DNA of 64,000 nucleotides from Bacteroidales bacterium (GCA_015060325.1 SUYQ01000012.1:1-64000), one strand, 5' to 3'; shown: positions 1 through 10,032, counted from the first letter of the stretch. Numbers and translations are program-made. Notes: generated by a model not told the origin, from the sequence alone.

Positions 1-1
1 T

Positions 2-721
2 TACAATGCTGAGCACACTCAGTCATACGGTGGTACAACTTACCTTACCCTCTCTACTCTCTCAGGAGACGACGGTGCTGTGAACATCACAGGTATCAAC
101 GGTGGTTGGGCTGGTAACCGTGTTCCTGATCATTATGTTCAGACTTACTTCGCTCCTACTGCTGCTGATTTTGCAACTGGAGACTATACAATCGCTGACA
201 AGCGTGCATACTTCTATATCAAGGGACGTTCACAGTCAATGCAGGACAACCTCAATACCTTCCTCAACGGATGGTCATGCATCAAGTTCAACAACGTTCC
301 TCATGATGTTGATGCTGTTGACTATGCAGCAACTGCAGCGACAAAGAACTTCTCAGACATCGACTGGCCTCTCATCCGTCTCGGTGAGATCCACCTCATC
401 TATGCTGAGGCTTGTATGCATGCAGGCGGAGACGCTTCTGCACAGGTTAAAGCTCTTGCTGAGCGTGCCGGTGTAGCAGCTCCTGCAACTATCGATGCTG
501 ACTTCCTCATGGCAGAGCGTGCTCGTGAGCTCATGTGGGAGGCTCACCGTCGTACTGACCTCATCCGTTTCGGAAAGTGGATCAGCGGCTACAACTGGAC
601 TTACAAGGGCGGAAACTTCGGTGGACAGGATCTTCCTGAGCACTTCAACGTGTTCCCGGTTCCTTCAACTGAGCTTGCAACTAACCTCGACCTTCAGCAG
701 AACCCTGGTTATGCGAGATAG
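2..721 (+). CDS. susD: SusD/RagB-family outer-membrane nutrient-binding lipoprotein (C-terminal part)
   Basis: The reading frame is open from the first bases of the window and ends at TAG 719-721, so about 239 C-terminal residues are present and the start lies upstream. The tail carries the usual SusD signature: an LIYAEAC helix, then ERARELMWEAHRRTDLIRFG, and an NPGY-type end. SusD proteins sit on the cell surface, cap a SusC channel and bind glycan. It aligns well by eye with the SusD at 10252-11880 (shared YKGG, ELATN and QNPGY blocks), so the locus carries two related SusDs. It lies 21 bases before the SusE/F-like gene and is probably in the same operon. Starch as substrate is inferred from the neighbours. 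Confidence 0.93.
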   Translation, partial: YNAEHTQSYGGTTYLTLSTLSGDDGAVNITGINGGWAGNRVPDHYVQTYFAPTAADFATGDYTIADKRAYFYIKGRSQSMQDNLNTFLNGWSCIKFNNVPHDVDAVDYAATAATKNFSDIDWPLIRLGEIHLIYAEACMHAGGDASAQVKALAERAGVAAPATIDADFLMAERARELMWEAHRRTDLIRFGKWISGYNWTYKGGNFGGQDLPEHFNVFPVPSTELATNLDLQQNPGYAR

Positions 722-742
722 TCATAAAACAGTTTAAAGAAT

Positions 743-2923
743 ATGAAGATTACAAAATATTTCCTTTCAATGGCAGCTGCGGTCGGTATGATCGCAGGTT
801 GCCAGAAGCCTGAGATGGTGCAGATGGCGGCTCCAGAGGATGTCGTTGCTCCAGTTCTCGAGGCTGTAGAGGGACCTATCGAGATCACTCCATCAAACAT
901 GGTGGACGGTGTGGTTGCCTTTACTTGGTCGGCTGCAGACTATGGCGTTCAGACTCAGGTGAACTACTCTCTTGAGGCTGCAACAGCTGCTGCTCCAGAT
1001 GCTAAGGTTACAATCACTTCAGGTATGACTGCAACATCTACTGAGGTTGATTATGAGACTCTCAATGCAATCCTCTTCAACGACCTCGGTCTTGCTGACG
1101 GTGTAGCAGAGGATGTTAATTTCTACATTGGCGCAAAGGTCGGTGAGTATGAGAAGATCTATTCTAACGCTGTGACAGTTTCATGCAAGGTGACTGCAGC
1201 TGAGAAGCAGTATCCAAAGCTCTGGGTTGTAGGTTCATACAACGGTTGGGCTCACGATGCTTCTAACCAGTTCCTCTTCGACTTTGCTGGTACTGATACA
1301 GTTTACCAGGGTATGATTGACTTCTCTGCAATCAACGAGGATCACTCTGCAAACGAGTTCAAGATCACCGGTGGTGCATGGGGTACTGATGAGCACTCTA
1401 TGAACGGTGCGCACGATCCTGAGTCTAAGACTATCGCTCTCGTAGCAGGTGGCGGAGACAACATCAACGTATACCAGGCTAAACGTTTCTATCACCTTAC
1501 ATTCGACCGCGCTCTTACTCTTACAGCTGATGTAAGCTTCGATCAGATCGGTGTTATCGGTGACTTCAACGGATGGGGTGCTGACGTAGTGATGAACTTC
1601 AACGCTTCTAAGCAGCGTTTCTACGCTGACGTTGAGTTCCCTGCAGATGGCGGCTTCAAGTTCCGTCTTGACGGTGGCTGGGACGTATCATACGGTTCAA
1701 CAGGTTCAGGCGTTCTTGACAGTGGTGACAACATCCCTGTGAAGGCTGGTAACTACCGTGTATACCTCAACATGAACAACTTCGCTGAGATGACTTATAC
1801 TCTCGACGCCAAGATGTATGGCAAGGATGAGCCTACTTCAGGTACTACTACTCCTGAACCGGAGCCAGAGCCAACTCCTACCGTACAGGGCTGGGGTCTC
1901 GTAGGCGAGTACAACAGCTGGGGTGGAACACCTGACGTGATGCTTGCTTCAGACGGTACTTATCTCGTGGCTAAGGGTGTAGAACTCTCTGGTCAGGTCA
2001 AGTTCCGCAAGGACGGAGACTGGGCTGTTAACTTCGGTGCTCCTGGCGAAGTAGAGCCTGTTGAGATTGCTGTAAACACTGAGCTCGAGCTCGTAGCTGG
2101 CGGTAAGAACTTCACTATCGCAGCAGGTACATATGATGTATACCTTGACGATGCAAACGCAAAGGCTTGGTTCATCAACGACGGTTCATACCCTGGTGGT
2201 GGAGCAGCTCTCGAGATGTCTGAGTGGGGTCTCATCGGTTCTATCGCAGCTTGCAACAACTGGAGTGCAAACATTCCTCTCTATGTCAGCGGAGACTACG
2301 CTGTAGCAAAGGGCGTTGCATTTGCAGCAGGTGACCAGTTCAAGTTCAGAAAGGGCGAAACTTGGGGTACCGAGCTCACATATGAGGGCCAGATCACTAT
2401 CGATGCAAAGCTTGACCTCATCGACGGAACAGGCGGAAAGCAGAATTCATCTATCGCTGACGCAGGTACATATGATGTATACCTTGCAAACGACCTTTCT
2501 GCATTCTATGTGATGACTCCAGGCAAGACTCCTGCAGATGCAGGTGCGGCAGTGAAGGTTTACACTGACCCTTCAGCTGACTCATTTGTAGTTGGATTCT
2601 CAGGAAGTGCTATCGGTTGGGATGACCCATCATTCGACACAGGCGACAGAGCTACTTTCGTAAGCAAGAATGTAACTGACGCAGCGACATTTGCCGGCAC
2701 TTACGAGTTCAAGCTTGAAGGTCTTGCAGTTGCAGCTAACGACGAACTCAAGGTCCGTATCAACGGACAGTGGATCGGTGTTGGCGGCGCAACAGTAGAG
2801 GGCCTTACTGTTACAGGAACTGACAACTTCATCGCAGGTGAAGCAGGTACATATACAGTTGTGATTACATTCGCTTGGGACGGCAGCACTCACTCAGATG
2901 TGAAGGTTGTTTTCTCTAAGTAA
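743..2923 (+). CDS. SusE/SusF-like multi-module starch-binding lipoprotein
   Basis: This is a 726-residue secreted lipoprotein: the signal peptide ends in the lipobox MIAGC with Cys20. Residues about 38-150 look like the SusE/SusF N-terminal Ig-like domain. Repeated starch-binding modules follow, each opening with a G-x-aromatic-N-x-W motif: VVGSYNGW (about 159), VIGDFNGW (about 268), LVGEYNSW (about 381) and LIGSIAACNNW (about 493). A Pro/Glu/Thr linker at about 368-380 splits the modules into two pairs. The last 120 residues form another beta domain. SusE and SusF hold starch at the surface and have no catalytic role. At 726 residues it is longer than classical SusE or SusF, so one protein may do both jobs. 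The assignment is firm at family level; starch specificity is inferred. Confidence 0.88.
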   Translation: MKITKYFLSMAAAVGMIAGCQKPEMVQMAAPEDVVAPVLEAVEGPIEITPSNMVDGVVAFTWSAADYGVQTQVNYSLEAATAAAPDAKVTITSGMTATSTEVDYETLNAILFNDLGLADGVAEDVNFYIGAKVGEYEKIYSNAVTVSCKVTAAEKQYPKLWVVGSYNGWAHDASNQFLFDFAGTDTVYQGMIDFSAINEDHSANEFKITGGAWGTDEHSMNGAHDPESKTIALVAGGGDNINVYQAKRFYHLTFDRALTLTADVSFDQIGVIGDFNGWGADVVMNFNASKQRFYADVEFPADGGFKFRLDGGWDVSYGSTGSGVLDSGDNIPVKAGNYRVYLNMNNFAEMTYTLDAKMYGKDEPTSGTTTPEPEPEPTPTVQGWGLVGEYNSWGGTPDVMLASDGTYLVAKGVELSGQVKFRKDGDWAVNFGAPGEVEPVEIAVNTELELVAGGKNFTIAAGTYDVYLDDANAKAWFINDGSYPGGGAALEMSEWGLIGSIAACNNWSANIPLYVSGDYAVAKGVAFAAGDQFKFRKGETWGTELTYEGQITIDAKLDLIDGTGGKQNSSIADAGTYDVYLANDLSAFYVMTPGKTPADAGAAVKVYTDPSADSFVVGFSGSAIGWDDPSFDTGDRATFVSKNVTDAATFAGTYEFKLEGLAVAANDELKVRINGQWIGVGGATVEGLTVTGTDNFIAGEAGTYTVVITFAWDGSTHSDVKVVFSK

Positions 2924-2936
2924 TCTGCATAATAAG

Positions 2937-2962
2937 CCAGCGGCCCCTGACCGGACCGCTGG
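2937..2962 (+). terminator. Hairpin after the SusE/F-like gene
   Basis: A 7-bp stem (CCAGCGG / CCGCTGG) starts 13 bases after the stop codon and is followed by GGTTTCC. There is no long T tract, so it may be a weak terminator or an mRNA 3' end. Confidence 0.45.
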
Positions 2963-2981
2963 TTTCCAATAGACTCCCATC

Positions 2982-3294
2982 TGTCATCCTGAGCAGAGCG
3001 AAGGATCTTTTTGAGGGTCCCACCTGTCATTTCGAGCGACCGAAGGGTCTTTTAGAAGGTCCCGCCTGTCATCCTGAGCAGAGCGACGGATCTTTTCGAG
3101 GGCCCCGCCTGTCATTTCGAGCGACCGGAGGGTCTTTTTGAGGGTCCCGCCTGTCATCCTGAGCAGAGCGAAGGATCTTTACACTGTAATGTCTTTTGCT
3201 TATGCTCAAGCGGCAGGCCGATTTCGAGCGACCGGAGGGTCTTTTAGAGGATCCCACCTGTCATTTCGAGCGACCGGAGGGAGTCGAGAAATCT
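2982..3294 (+). repeat. REP-like repeat cluster, TGTCATCCTGAGC / TGTCATTTCGAGC type
   Basis: This 300-base gap holds no gene. It contains six or so head-to-tail copies of two related 25-30 base units: TGTCATCCTGAGCAGAGCGA followed by AGGATCT, and TGTCATTTCGAGCGACCGGA followed by GGGTCTTT. They alternate with short GGTCCCGCC spacers. The last unit ends with GTCGAGAAATCT just before the next gene. The same units recur in most plus-strand gaps of the window. Confidence 0.85.
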
Positions 3295-3325
3295 ACAAAA
3301 CGAAATTTTTTAATATTAATATAAT

Positions 3326-6184
3326 ATGAGAAGAATATTTTTTATGATTTTTACTGCAGCCCTCGTGCTGACCGGCTGCAACAAGAATCTTGAAGAGTTC
3401 ACTGTGACTCCGACCTCGCTGGAGTTCAGCGGCGAAGCTGGCAGCCAGACCGTTACAGTGACTGCTTCAGACACATGGGCATTGAAGATCACCGAAGGTT
3501 CTTCATGGATTACAACATCCAAGACCTACGGAAAATCTTCAACAACCGTTGAAATCTCGGTTGCCGCCAACTCTCCTGCAGAGCGTGTCGGTGAAATCGT
3601 TTTCAGCTGCTCAGGCCAGTCAATCAAGGTGACTGTAAAGCAGGCACCGGGAACTGCTGAGGAGACTGTCGAGAAAGGTGAATTCTATCCTGATGCAACA
3701 TCAGGAATCGAGGTCGATCCTGTGTGCCCTAACGCAGATAAGCCATGTACGATCATCTTCAAACCGGCTTCGGACAATCCTCTTTACGGGCATACAGGTG
3801 AGCTTTACGGCCACTTCGGAGTTGTCGTAGACGGTGAGTGGAAGTATGTACCTACAGATTGGGGCACTACTGAGGAGAAGACTCATTTCACCAAGGTGGC
3901 TGATAATCACTGGGAGTTCAAGATGGAGCCTTCGATCCGTGAGTATTTTGGCAGTGGTGAGACTCCTGTAACAAAGATCGCCCTTATTGTCAGAACTGCT
4001 GACGGCAATACAAAGAGCCACGATGAAGACCAGTTCTGCTCTGTGATCGACGACAAGTATAAGGCAGAGGAGTTTACTCCGGATCCGCTTGTGACCAAGA
4101 AACTTCCTGAAGGAGTAAAGCATGGTATCAACTACAATACAGACGGTAGTGTGACCTTCGTGTTCTATGACAAGGATACTGCAGGTCAGAGCCACAAGTA
4201 CTGCTATATCGTAGGAGACTGGAACGAGTGGACTCGCAACACTGATGGAGCGATGTACTATGACGGCTCGCAGGGCTGCTGGTGGATCACACTCGACGAC
4301 TTCGATCCAGACACAGAGTACAGATTCCAGTACCGTCTCGGTAACAATTCAGGCACAGACACATATGTCAGCGATCCTTATACAGAGATCGTTTACGACC
4401 AGTGGAACGACCAGTATATCGCAGGCGTTCCTGCGTTCCCTGCAGGTGCCAAGCAGCTTGTTTCTGCGTTCCAGATCAACAGACCGGAATATGCATGGAA
4501 GCATAAGGACTTCAAGGTCGAGGACAAGAATGACCTCGTGATCTATGAGATGCACTTCCGTGACTTCACTAAGTCTCAGGATATCGAAGGTGCGATGACT
4601 CAGCTCGACTACATCGAGAACCTCGGTGTGAATGCAGTGGAACTCATGCCTATCCAGGAGTTCGACGGCAACCTCAGCTGGGGATATGACCCTAACCACT
4701 GGTTCGCCCTTGACAAATATTATGGAACACGCGAGGAGTACAAGGCATTCATTGATGAGTGTCACGCTCGCGGCATCGCAGTGATCGTCGACGTTGTGTA
4801 CAACCACGCGACCGGTTCGCATCCATGGGCTAAGATGTGGTGGGACGGCGCAAACAACTGCACAGCATCGAACAACCCTTGGTTCAACGTGACCGCTAAG
4901 CATGAGTTCAATGTATTCCATGACATGAACCATGAGAATGCAATGGTGAAGGAGATGGTGAAGGGTAGCCTCGAGTATCTCCTTACCGAGTATGATGTGG
5001 ACGGTTTCCGTTTCGACCTTACAAAGGGATTCACCCAGAACAACACCCTCGGTGATGTAGCAGCGTGGGGACGTTATGATCAGTCACGCGTTGACATCCT
5101 CAAGGGTTATGCAGACCATGTATGGTCAGTCAACAGCGATGCAGTTGTGATCTTTGAGCACCTTGCTGACTATAGCGAGGAGAAGGTTCTTGCAGAGCAT
5201 GGAATCAAGCTCTGGAGAAACATGAACGGTACTTACCGTTCTGCTGTCAGCGGCGGTAGCGGCGATTTCTCAGGTTCATATGAGAAAAACCTTTACGGCG
5301 GCTGGGTAAGCTACATGGAGAGCCACGATGAGGAGCGCCTCTGCTACGGTGCAGGTGCTGATGCTTCTTCAGTGACATGGGGTATCTGCGGTACACTCAC
5401 CAACTGGAGTTCGGATATCACGCTGGCTGCTGATGGCGCATTCTTCTCTGCGAAGGGTGTCACCTTCAAGGCTGACGACATGTTCAAGATCCGCAAGGTG
5501 GGTGAGTGGAATGATGCATTCAACTATGGTGCTTCTACCAAGGGCTACAAGCTGCCACTCAATACAGAATATAAGCTTACACTTGGCTCCGGATCACAGG
5601 ATATGGCAGTTCCTGCTGCTGGAACTTATGATGTGTACTTCAGCCTTGCAGCTGAGAAGGTGTGGCTTATGGAGGCTGGCAAGCGTCCTGCTGACCCTTC
5701 AGTGACTCCAGGCGGGGCGACTGATGATCCGTTCGAGGTGGCAATGCGCCGTGCAGGTGCTTCTGCAGCATTCTTCCTCACAGTTCCTGGTCCTAAGATG
5801 ATCTGGCAGTTCGGTGAGCTCGGATATGACATCTCTATCGAGCATAACGGTCGTACAGGTGAGAAGCCTGTCAAGACAGACGAATATCTGGCAGTTCCTG
5901 CACGCAAGGCGCTCTATGACACTTATGCTTCACTCCTGAAGTTCCGTCGTGAAAATCCTCGCTTCTTCGACAGCGATGCTTCATTCACATGGACTCCGAC
6001 CGGTAACGTGAAGAAAATCACATGTACAGCCGACGGAAAGAGCTTCCACGTAGTCGGAAACTTCGGCAAGGGCCAGACTACCTACACAGTTCCTTCCGGC
6101 ACATGGACAGACTACATCAATGGCGGCACAGTATCGGGTAACATCACCCTCAAGGAAGGCGAGTTCCGTCTCCTGACAAAATAG
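3326..6184 (+). CDS. Surface GH13 alpha-amylase lipoprotein with BACON domain and an inserted CBM
   Basis: This 952-residue lipoprotein has the lipobox VLTGC (Cys18). Order of parts: BACON-type Ig domain (about 25-110), a starch-binding-like domain beginning DKPCTIIFKPA (about 132-240), a CBM48-like domain around YIVGDWNEW (about 293), then a GH13 barrel. Conserved regions are DVVYNH (about 488), GFRFD with nucleophile Asp564, FEH with acid/base Glu611, and ESHD with Asp668. A complete SusE-like module (about 682-793, WGICGTLTNW) then interrupts the barrel before PGPKMIWQFGE. It fills the role of SusG, the surface endo-amylase. The paralogue at 28519-31950 lacks this insertion. It lies between the SusE/F-like gene and the second SusC/D pair. 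GH13 assignment is secure; exact subfamily is not. Confidence 0.92.
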   Translation: MRRIFFMIFTAALVLTGCNKNLEEFTVTPTSLEFSGEAGSQTVTVTASDTWALKITEGSSWITTSKTYGKSSTTVEISVAANSPAERVGEIVFSCSGQSIKVTVKQAPGTAEETVEKGEFYPDATSGIEVDPVCPNADKPCTIIFKPASDNPLYGHTGELYGHFGVVVDGEWKYVPTDWGTTEEKTHFTKVADNHWEFKMEPSIREYFGSGETPVTKIALIVRTADGNTKSHDEDQFCSVIDDKYKAEEFTPDPLVTKKLPEGVKHGINYNTDGSVTFVFYDKDTAGQSHKYCYIVGDWNEWTRNTDGAMYYDGSQGCWWITLDDFDPDTEYRFQYRLGNNSGTDTYVSDPYTEIVYDQWNDQYIAGVPAFPAGAKQLVSAFQINRPEYAWKHKDFKVEDKNDLVIYEMHFRDFTKSQDIEGAMTQLDYIENLGVNAVELMPIQEFDGNLSWGYDPNHWFALDKYYGTREEYKAFIDECHARGIAVIVDVVYNHATGSHPWAKMWWDGANNCTASNNPWFNVTAKHEFNVFHDMNHENAMVKEMVKGSLEYLLTEYDVDGFRFDLTKGFTQNNTLGDVAAWGRYDQSRVDILKGYADHVWSVNSDAVVIFEHLADYSEEKVLAEHGIKLWRNMNGTYRSAVSGGSGDFSGSYEKNLYGGWVSYMESHDEERLCYGAGADASSVTWGICGTLTNWSSDITLAADGAFFSAKGVTFKADDMFKIRKVGEWNDAFNYGASTKGYKLPLNTEYKLTLGSGSQDMAVPAAGTYDVYFSLAAEKVWLMEAGKRPADPSVTPGGATDDPFEVAMRRAGASAAFFLTVPGPKMIWQFGELGYDISIEHNGRTGEKPVKTDEYLAVPARKALYDTYASLLKFRRENPRFFDSDASFTWTPTGNVKKITCTADGKSFHVVGNFGKGQTTYTVPSGTWTDYINGGTVSGNITLKEGEFRLLTK

Positions 6185-6210
6185 TCGCCAGTTATAGTGA
6201 CACTATGCAA

Positions 6211-6245
6211 ATGCCTGCTGAGCCTCCCTCAGCAGGCATCTGTCT
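6211..6245 (+). terminator. Rho-independent terminator after the GH13 amylase gene
   Basis: A perfect 12-bp stem (ATGCCTGCTGAG / CTCAGCAGGCAT) with a 5-base loop is followed by CTGTCTTTT, 27 bases after the stop codon. Confidence 0.8.
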
Positions 6246-6334
6246 TTTGCCTCCCAGTCCCATCGCCTGCCTTCCCATCGCCTGCCTTCCATCTCGCCTT
6301 CCTTCCCTTCATCTCGCCTTCCCGAGAGTCTCCC

Positions 6335-6460
6335 TGTCATTCTGCACCCGCCTGTCATTCTGCACTCTTCGTCATTCCGCAACCCACCCTGTCATTCGAT
6401 CGCCGCCGCCCCATGTCATCCTGAGCGCCCTCTGTCATCCTGAGCGCAGCGAAGGATCTC
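6335..6460 (+). repeat. REP-like units, TGTCATTCTGCAC / TGTCATCCTGAGC
   Basis: Degenerate TGTCATTCTGCAC, GTCATTCCGCA and TGTCATTCGATCG units lead into two TGTCATCCTGAGCGC units, the second continuing AGCGAAGGATCT. This looks like a decayed member of the cluster type at 2982-3294. No gene is credible here. Confidence 0.7.
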
Positions 6461-6490
6461 TTATGGTCACGTAACCATTTGATGCACAAT

Positions 6491-6545
6491 AGGATGACTA
6501 TCAACACGGTGGGGCATTTTGCCCCACCGTGTTGATAGTCATCCT
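6491..6545. repeat. 55-bp perfect palindrome with CGGTGGGGCA core
   Basis: Two exact 26-bp arms (from AGGATGACTATC to GTGGGGCA and back) are separated by TTT. The core CACGGTGGGGCA / TGCCCCACCGTG recurs at about 24270 and 28259, where it sits in a longer direct repeat. There is no T tract of terminator type. Confidence 0.93.
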
Positions 6546-6984
6546 GCTGATAGCCAGTGGTTTGCATGTCCATTGGAAATCCTGTTTTCCAGAACGAGAT
6601 GCGGAATGATTACGCAATAACGTGATGCAAGATGACTATGCAAGATGACGATGCATGATGATGACGTGGGACATGCGTGCGGGACATCTGATCGGAACAT
6701 TTGAGCGGAACATCTGTGCAGGATATCTGTGCAGGATGTCTGGACAGTGGATGATGAAAGATGTGATTGCATGGTGCGATGAGGATGCCGGTGTGATGTA
6801 GTGATGAAGGATGCCGGTGCGGGGAGGTGATTTGGGGAGGTGATTTGGAGAAGCAGTGATGGCCCGCGATGTGGAGTGGTCTCAGGTGGATATCGCGATG
6901 TTTGGCAGGGGAGAGGCGGGTTTGGTCTGAGGATTGTTTATGTGAGGCCGTGTGGTAATTTAGAATAATTATAAACGAACTCAT
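6546..6984. other. Gene-free stretch rich in GATG-type short repeats
   Basis: About 440 bases with no credible gene. The sequence is dominated by GATGATG, GCAAGATGA and GGACATNTG-like short repeats and two GGAGGTGATTTGG copies. It forms the leader region of the susC gene at 6985. I could not see a confident Bacteroidetes promoter in it. Confidence 0.5.
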
Positions 6985-9900
6985 ATGGACAGGATAAGAA
7001 ATATGATAGCCTCACTGGTGCTTGTGCTTTCCAGTGGCGCTTGCCTGTATGCGCAGGGAGGATATGGTGTCAGCGCAACAGTGCAGGATCAGTATGGTCC
7101 GGTGATAGGGGCGACGGTCATGGAGCAGGGTACCACCAACGGTACCTCTACCGGCATTGACGGAAGTTTCAGTCTGACGGTCAGCAGTCCCGATTCGCCG
7201 GTCGAAATCAGTTGCATAGGTTATGTGTCCCAGACGTTCCAGGCATCTCAGCTTCCCCAGACCGTGACCCTGAAGGAGGACTCGGAATACCTCGACGAGG
7301 TAGTCGTGATCGGTTATGGTACCGTGAAGAAGGACGACATGACCGGCTCGATCTCGGCGATCAAGGCTGAAGACATCAACAGGGGAGCCGTAGTCAATAC
7401 ACAGGATATGATCAAGGGTAAGGTCGCCGGAGTTCTTGTAACTCCCGGAGATGGCGGCCCGGGTTCAGGATCACGTATCCGTATCCGTGGATCGGCATCG
7501 CTCAACGCCTCGAATGACCCTCTGATCGTTATAGACGGGGTCCCGGTGGCTCAGGGTGCGGGTGGGGCTATGTCAAATCCCTTGGACCTGCTCAATCCCA
7601 ATGACATCGAATCATTCTCCATCCTGAAGGACGCTTCTGCCTCTGCAATCTATGGCTCCAGAGCTTCCAACGGAGTCATCCTCATAACTACCAAGAAAGG
7701 AAAAGGTGGCGCTCCGAAGGTTTCCTACAACGGCTCTGCCAGCATCCAGCATATAGACAAGAGAGTGCCTGTGATGTCTGCTTCGGAGCTGATGGACTTT
7801 TACGGAAACATATACCCGGCCGGAACTCCTACCGGCGACAGGATAGCTCAGCTTGACGGAGGGTATGAGACTGACTGGCAGGACCTTATCTTCAGGACAG
7901 CATTCGCTACCGAGCATAGCCTCAGCGTATATGGTGATCTGAAGGGACAGCGTATGCCATACAGGGCGTCCATAGGATATCTCGGCCAGCAGGGAACCAT
8001 GAGAGGCGCTCGATACGACAGAGGCACAGCCGACCTGGCGCTGACTCCGAACTTCCTCGACAAGCACCTCACCTTTGACATAAACCTCAAGGGCGTATAT
8101 TCATATCAGGATTATTCGGACGGATCTGTCGTCGGCAAGGCTGCTTTCTTCAACCCTACCCAGGATCCGTACTGGAGAAAACCGGATGGAAGCATCGACT
8201 ACAGCACGACCAACGGCTACTGGAACTACGGTAACGGCCGTGGTGAAGAATTCACGCCGAACATCCTTGTCGGCCCGAGCCCGCTTTCGCAACTTTATGA
8301 CGGCATCAGCGATGCCCACAGCACAAGGTTCATCGGCCGTATAGCCGTCGACTACAAGGTTCATGGATTCGAGGCGCTGCGCTTCAACGTCAGCACAGGC
8401 CTTGACATTACTGTGACGGATTCATACAACGGTGTGCGTCCGGGCTCATTCCAGGCCTATGCCGACACCGGCAACCTCCGTATCGGCCAGCACACGAAAG
8501 GATACAATCTTTCGCGCAGCCAGCTCATAGAAGCTTATGCCAATTACAACGAGACCTGGGGCATCCACAATCTGGACGTTCTTGCAGGCTATTCATGGCA
8601 GAACAACTACTGGGCAAACAGAAACATCACATACTACAATGTTACAAACGAGATAAAGCTGGAGCCTGGCGAAACGGCAGATACCCGTTATCTGTGGTAT
8701 CGTAATGAGAATTTTCTCGTGTCGTTCTACGGACGAGTGAACTACTCGATTGATTCCCGTTATGTTTTCACGTTCACCGCCCGCGGCGACGGCTCCAGCA
8801 AGTTTGCAAAGCCGCACAGATGGGGATTCTTCCCATCTGGCGCCTTTGCATGGAACATCGCTCATGAGCCTTTCATGAAGCAGTTCAAGGAACTCTCGGC
8901 CCTCAAGCTCAGGCTTTCGGTCGGAGTGACCGGCCAGCAGGACGGCATCGGAGACTATGTCCATCTTGCGCGCTACAACATGTCCAATGACCCGTACAGG
9001 ATGTATAACATGGGCTCGGGAGGATTCATGAACATGTTGACTCCTCAGGCTTATGACCCTACCATAAAATGGGAAACCACCACGACATATAACATCGGTC
9101 TCGATTTCGGTTTCTTCAAGGACCGGCTTACCGGAAGCATCGACGCCTATATGCGTGATACGAAGGACCTTCTGAATTCAGTCCAGATACCTATGGGATC
9201 GAATTTCGGCAACCGCCTCATGACAAATGTCGGATCCATCCGGAACATGGGACTTGAAGTGGCCGTAAGCGGTGTCCCTGTGCAGACGGGGGACTGGAGC
9301 GTGCAGGTTGGAGCCAATGCTACCTTCCAGAGGACGGAATTCACGAAACTCAATGTCACAGAGGATGATAACTATTATATCGAGACCGGTACCCTGTCGA
9401 AAGGTACGGGCGGATATCTGAGCCGTCAGATGGTGGGCTATGCTCCATATACATACTATACCTATAAGCAGAAATATGATGCGGAGGGGCATCCGGTCCA
9501 GAATGAATTCGTGGATCTTGACGGTGACGGAGTCATCACTGAGGCAGACCGCTACATGACGGGAAAGAGCCCTGCTCCGACATTCTATTTCGGTGTGAAT
9601 CTCAAGGTCGCATATCGCAATTGGGACTTCGGACTCAACGGACACGGAGCAGCCGGAAACTGGGTCTTCAACGACTTTGCATCGGCCAATTCGACAGCGA
9701 GTCTCGACCTCAACTCGGGTAGTCTGCCAAACCAGGCTCTTCTGGTCAGAAAGACAGGATTCACGGCTCCGAACAGCGCCCAGCAATGGTACTCTGACTA
9801 CTTCCTCGAGCATGCATATTTCTTCAGGCTCGACGATGTGAATCTTGGCTACACCTTCCGTGGAATCGGACGTTGGGAGACGGACATCAGGCTCGCTATG

Positions 9901-10032
9901 GGCGTGCAGAACGTCTTTCTGTTGACACGCTACACCGGAATCGATCCGGAAGTCATATCGGAAAACGGCATAGACAACACGATCTGGCCGCGTCCACGGA
10001 CCTACTCTTTAAGGCTGAATGTTAATTTTTAA
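6985..10032 (+). CDS. susC: SusC/RagA-family TonB-dependent outer-membrane transporter
   Basis: The 1015-residue protein starts with a Sec signal peptide ending near LYAQG. A carboxypeptidase-regulatory-like domain follows (about 30-105), then a TonB-box-like segment EVVVIGYGTV. The plug (about 115-245) has IRIRGSASL, PLIVIDGVP and the SusC signature ASASAIYGSRASNGVILITTKKG region. The rest is a 22-strand-type barrel with the final YSLRLNVNF. SusC proteins import SusD-captured oligosaccharides using TonB energy. It is paired with the SusD at 10252, separated by a REP cluster. Length and motifs fit the family exactly. Maltodextrin as substrate follows from the four starch enzymes encoded next to it. 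Confidence 0.95.
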   Translation: MDRIRNMIASLVLVLSSGACLYAQGGYGVSATVQDQYGPVIGATVMEQGTTNGTSTGIDGSFSLTVSSPDSPVEISCIGYVSQTFQASQLPQTVTLKEDSEYLDEVVVIGYGTVKKDDMTGSISAIKAEDINRGAVVNTQDMIKGKVAGVLVTPGDGGPGSGSRIRIRGSASLNASNDPLIVIDGVPVAQGAGGAMSNPLDLLNPNDIESFSILKDASASAIYGSRASNGVILITTKKGKGGAPKVSYNGSASIQHIDKRVPVMSASELMDFYGNIYPAGTPTGDRIAQLDGGYETDWQDLIFRTAFATEHSLSVYGDLKGQRMPYRASIGYLGQQGTMRGARYDRGTADLALTPNFLDKHLTFDINLKGVYSYQDYSDGSVVGKAAFFNPTQDPYWRKPDGSIDYSTTNGYWNYGNGRGEEFTPNILVGPSPLSQLYDGISDAHSTRFIGRIAVDYKVHGFEALRFNVSTGLDITVTDSYNGVRPGSFQAYADTGNLRIGQHTKGYNLSRSQLIEAYANYNETWGIHNLDVLAGYSWQNNYWANRNITYYNVTNEIKLEPGETADTRYLWYRNENFLVSFYGRVNYSIDSRYVFTFTARGDGSSKFAKPHRWGFFPSGAFAWNIAHEPFMKQFKELSALKLRLSVGVTGQQDGIGDYVHLARYNMSNDPYRMYNMGSGGFMNMLTPQAYDPTIKWETTTTYNIGLDFGFFKDRLTGSIDAYMRDTKDLLNSVQIPMGSNFGNRLMTNVGSIRNMGLEVAVSGVPVQTGDWSVQVGANATFQRTEFTKLNVTEDDNYYIETGTLSKGTGGYLSRQMVGYAPYTYYTYKQKYDAEGHPVQNEFVDLDGDGVITEADRYMTGKSPAPTFYFGVNLKVAYRNWDFGLNGHGAAGNWVFNDFASANSTASLDLNSGSLPNQALLVRKTGFTAPNSAQQWYSDYFLEHAYFFRLDDVNLGYTFRGIGRWETDIRLAMGVQNVFLLTRYTGIDPEVISENGIDNTIWPRPRTYSLRLNVNF

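Noticed and set aside
6197..6474. Small Pro/Ser-rich genes after the GH13 amylase
   Set aside because: They translate a terminator and degenerate TGTCATTC repeats.
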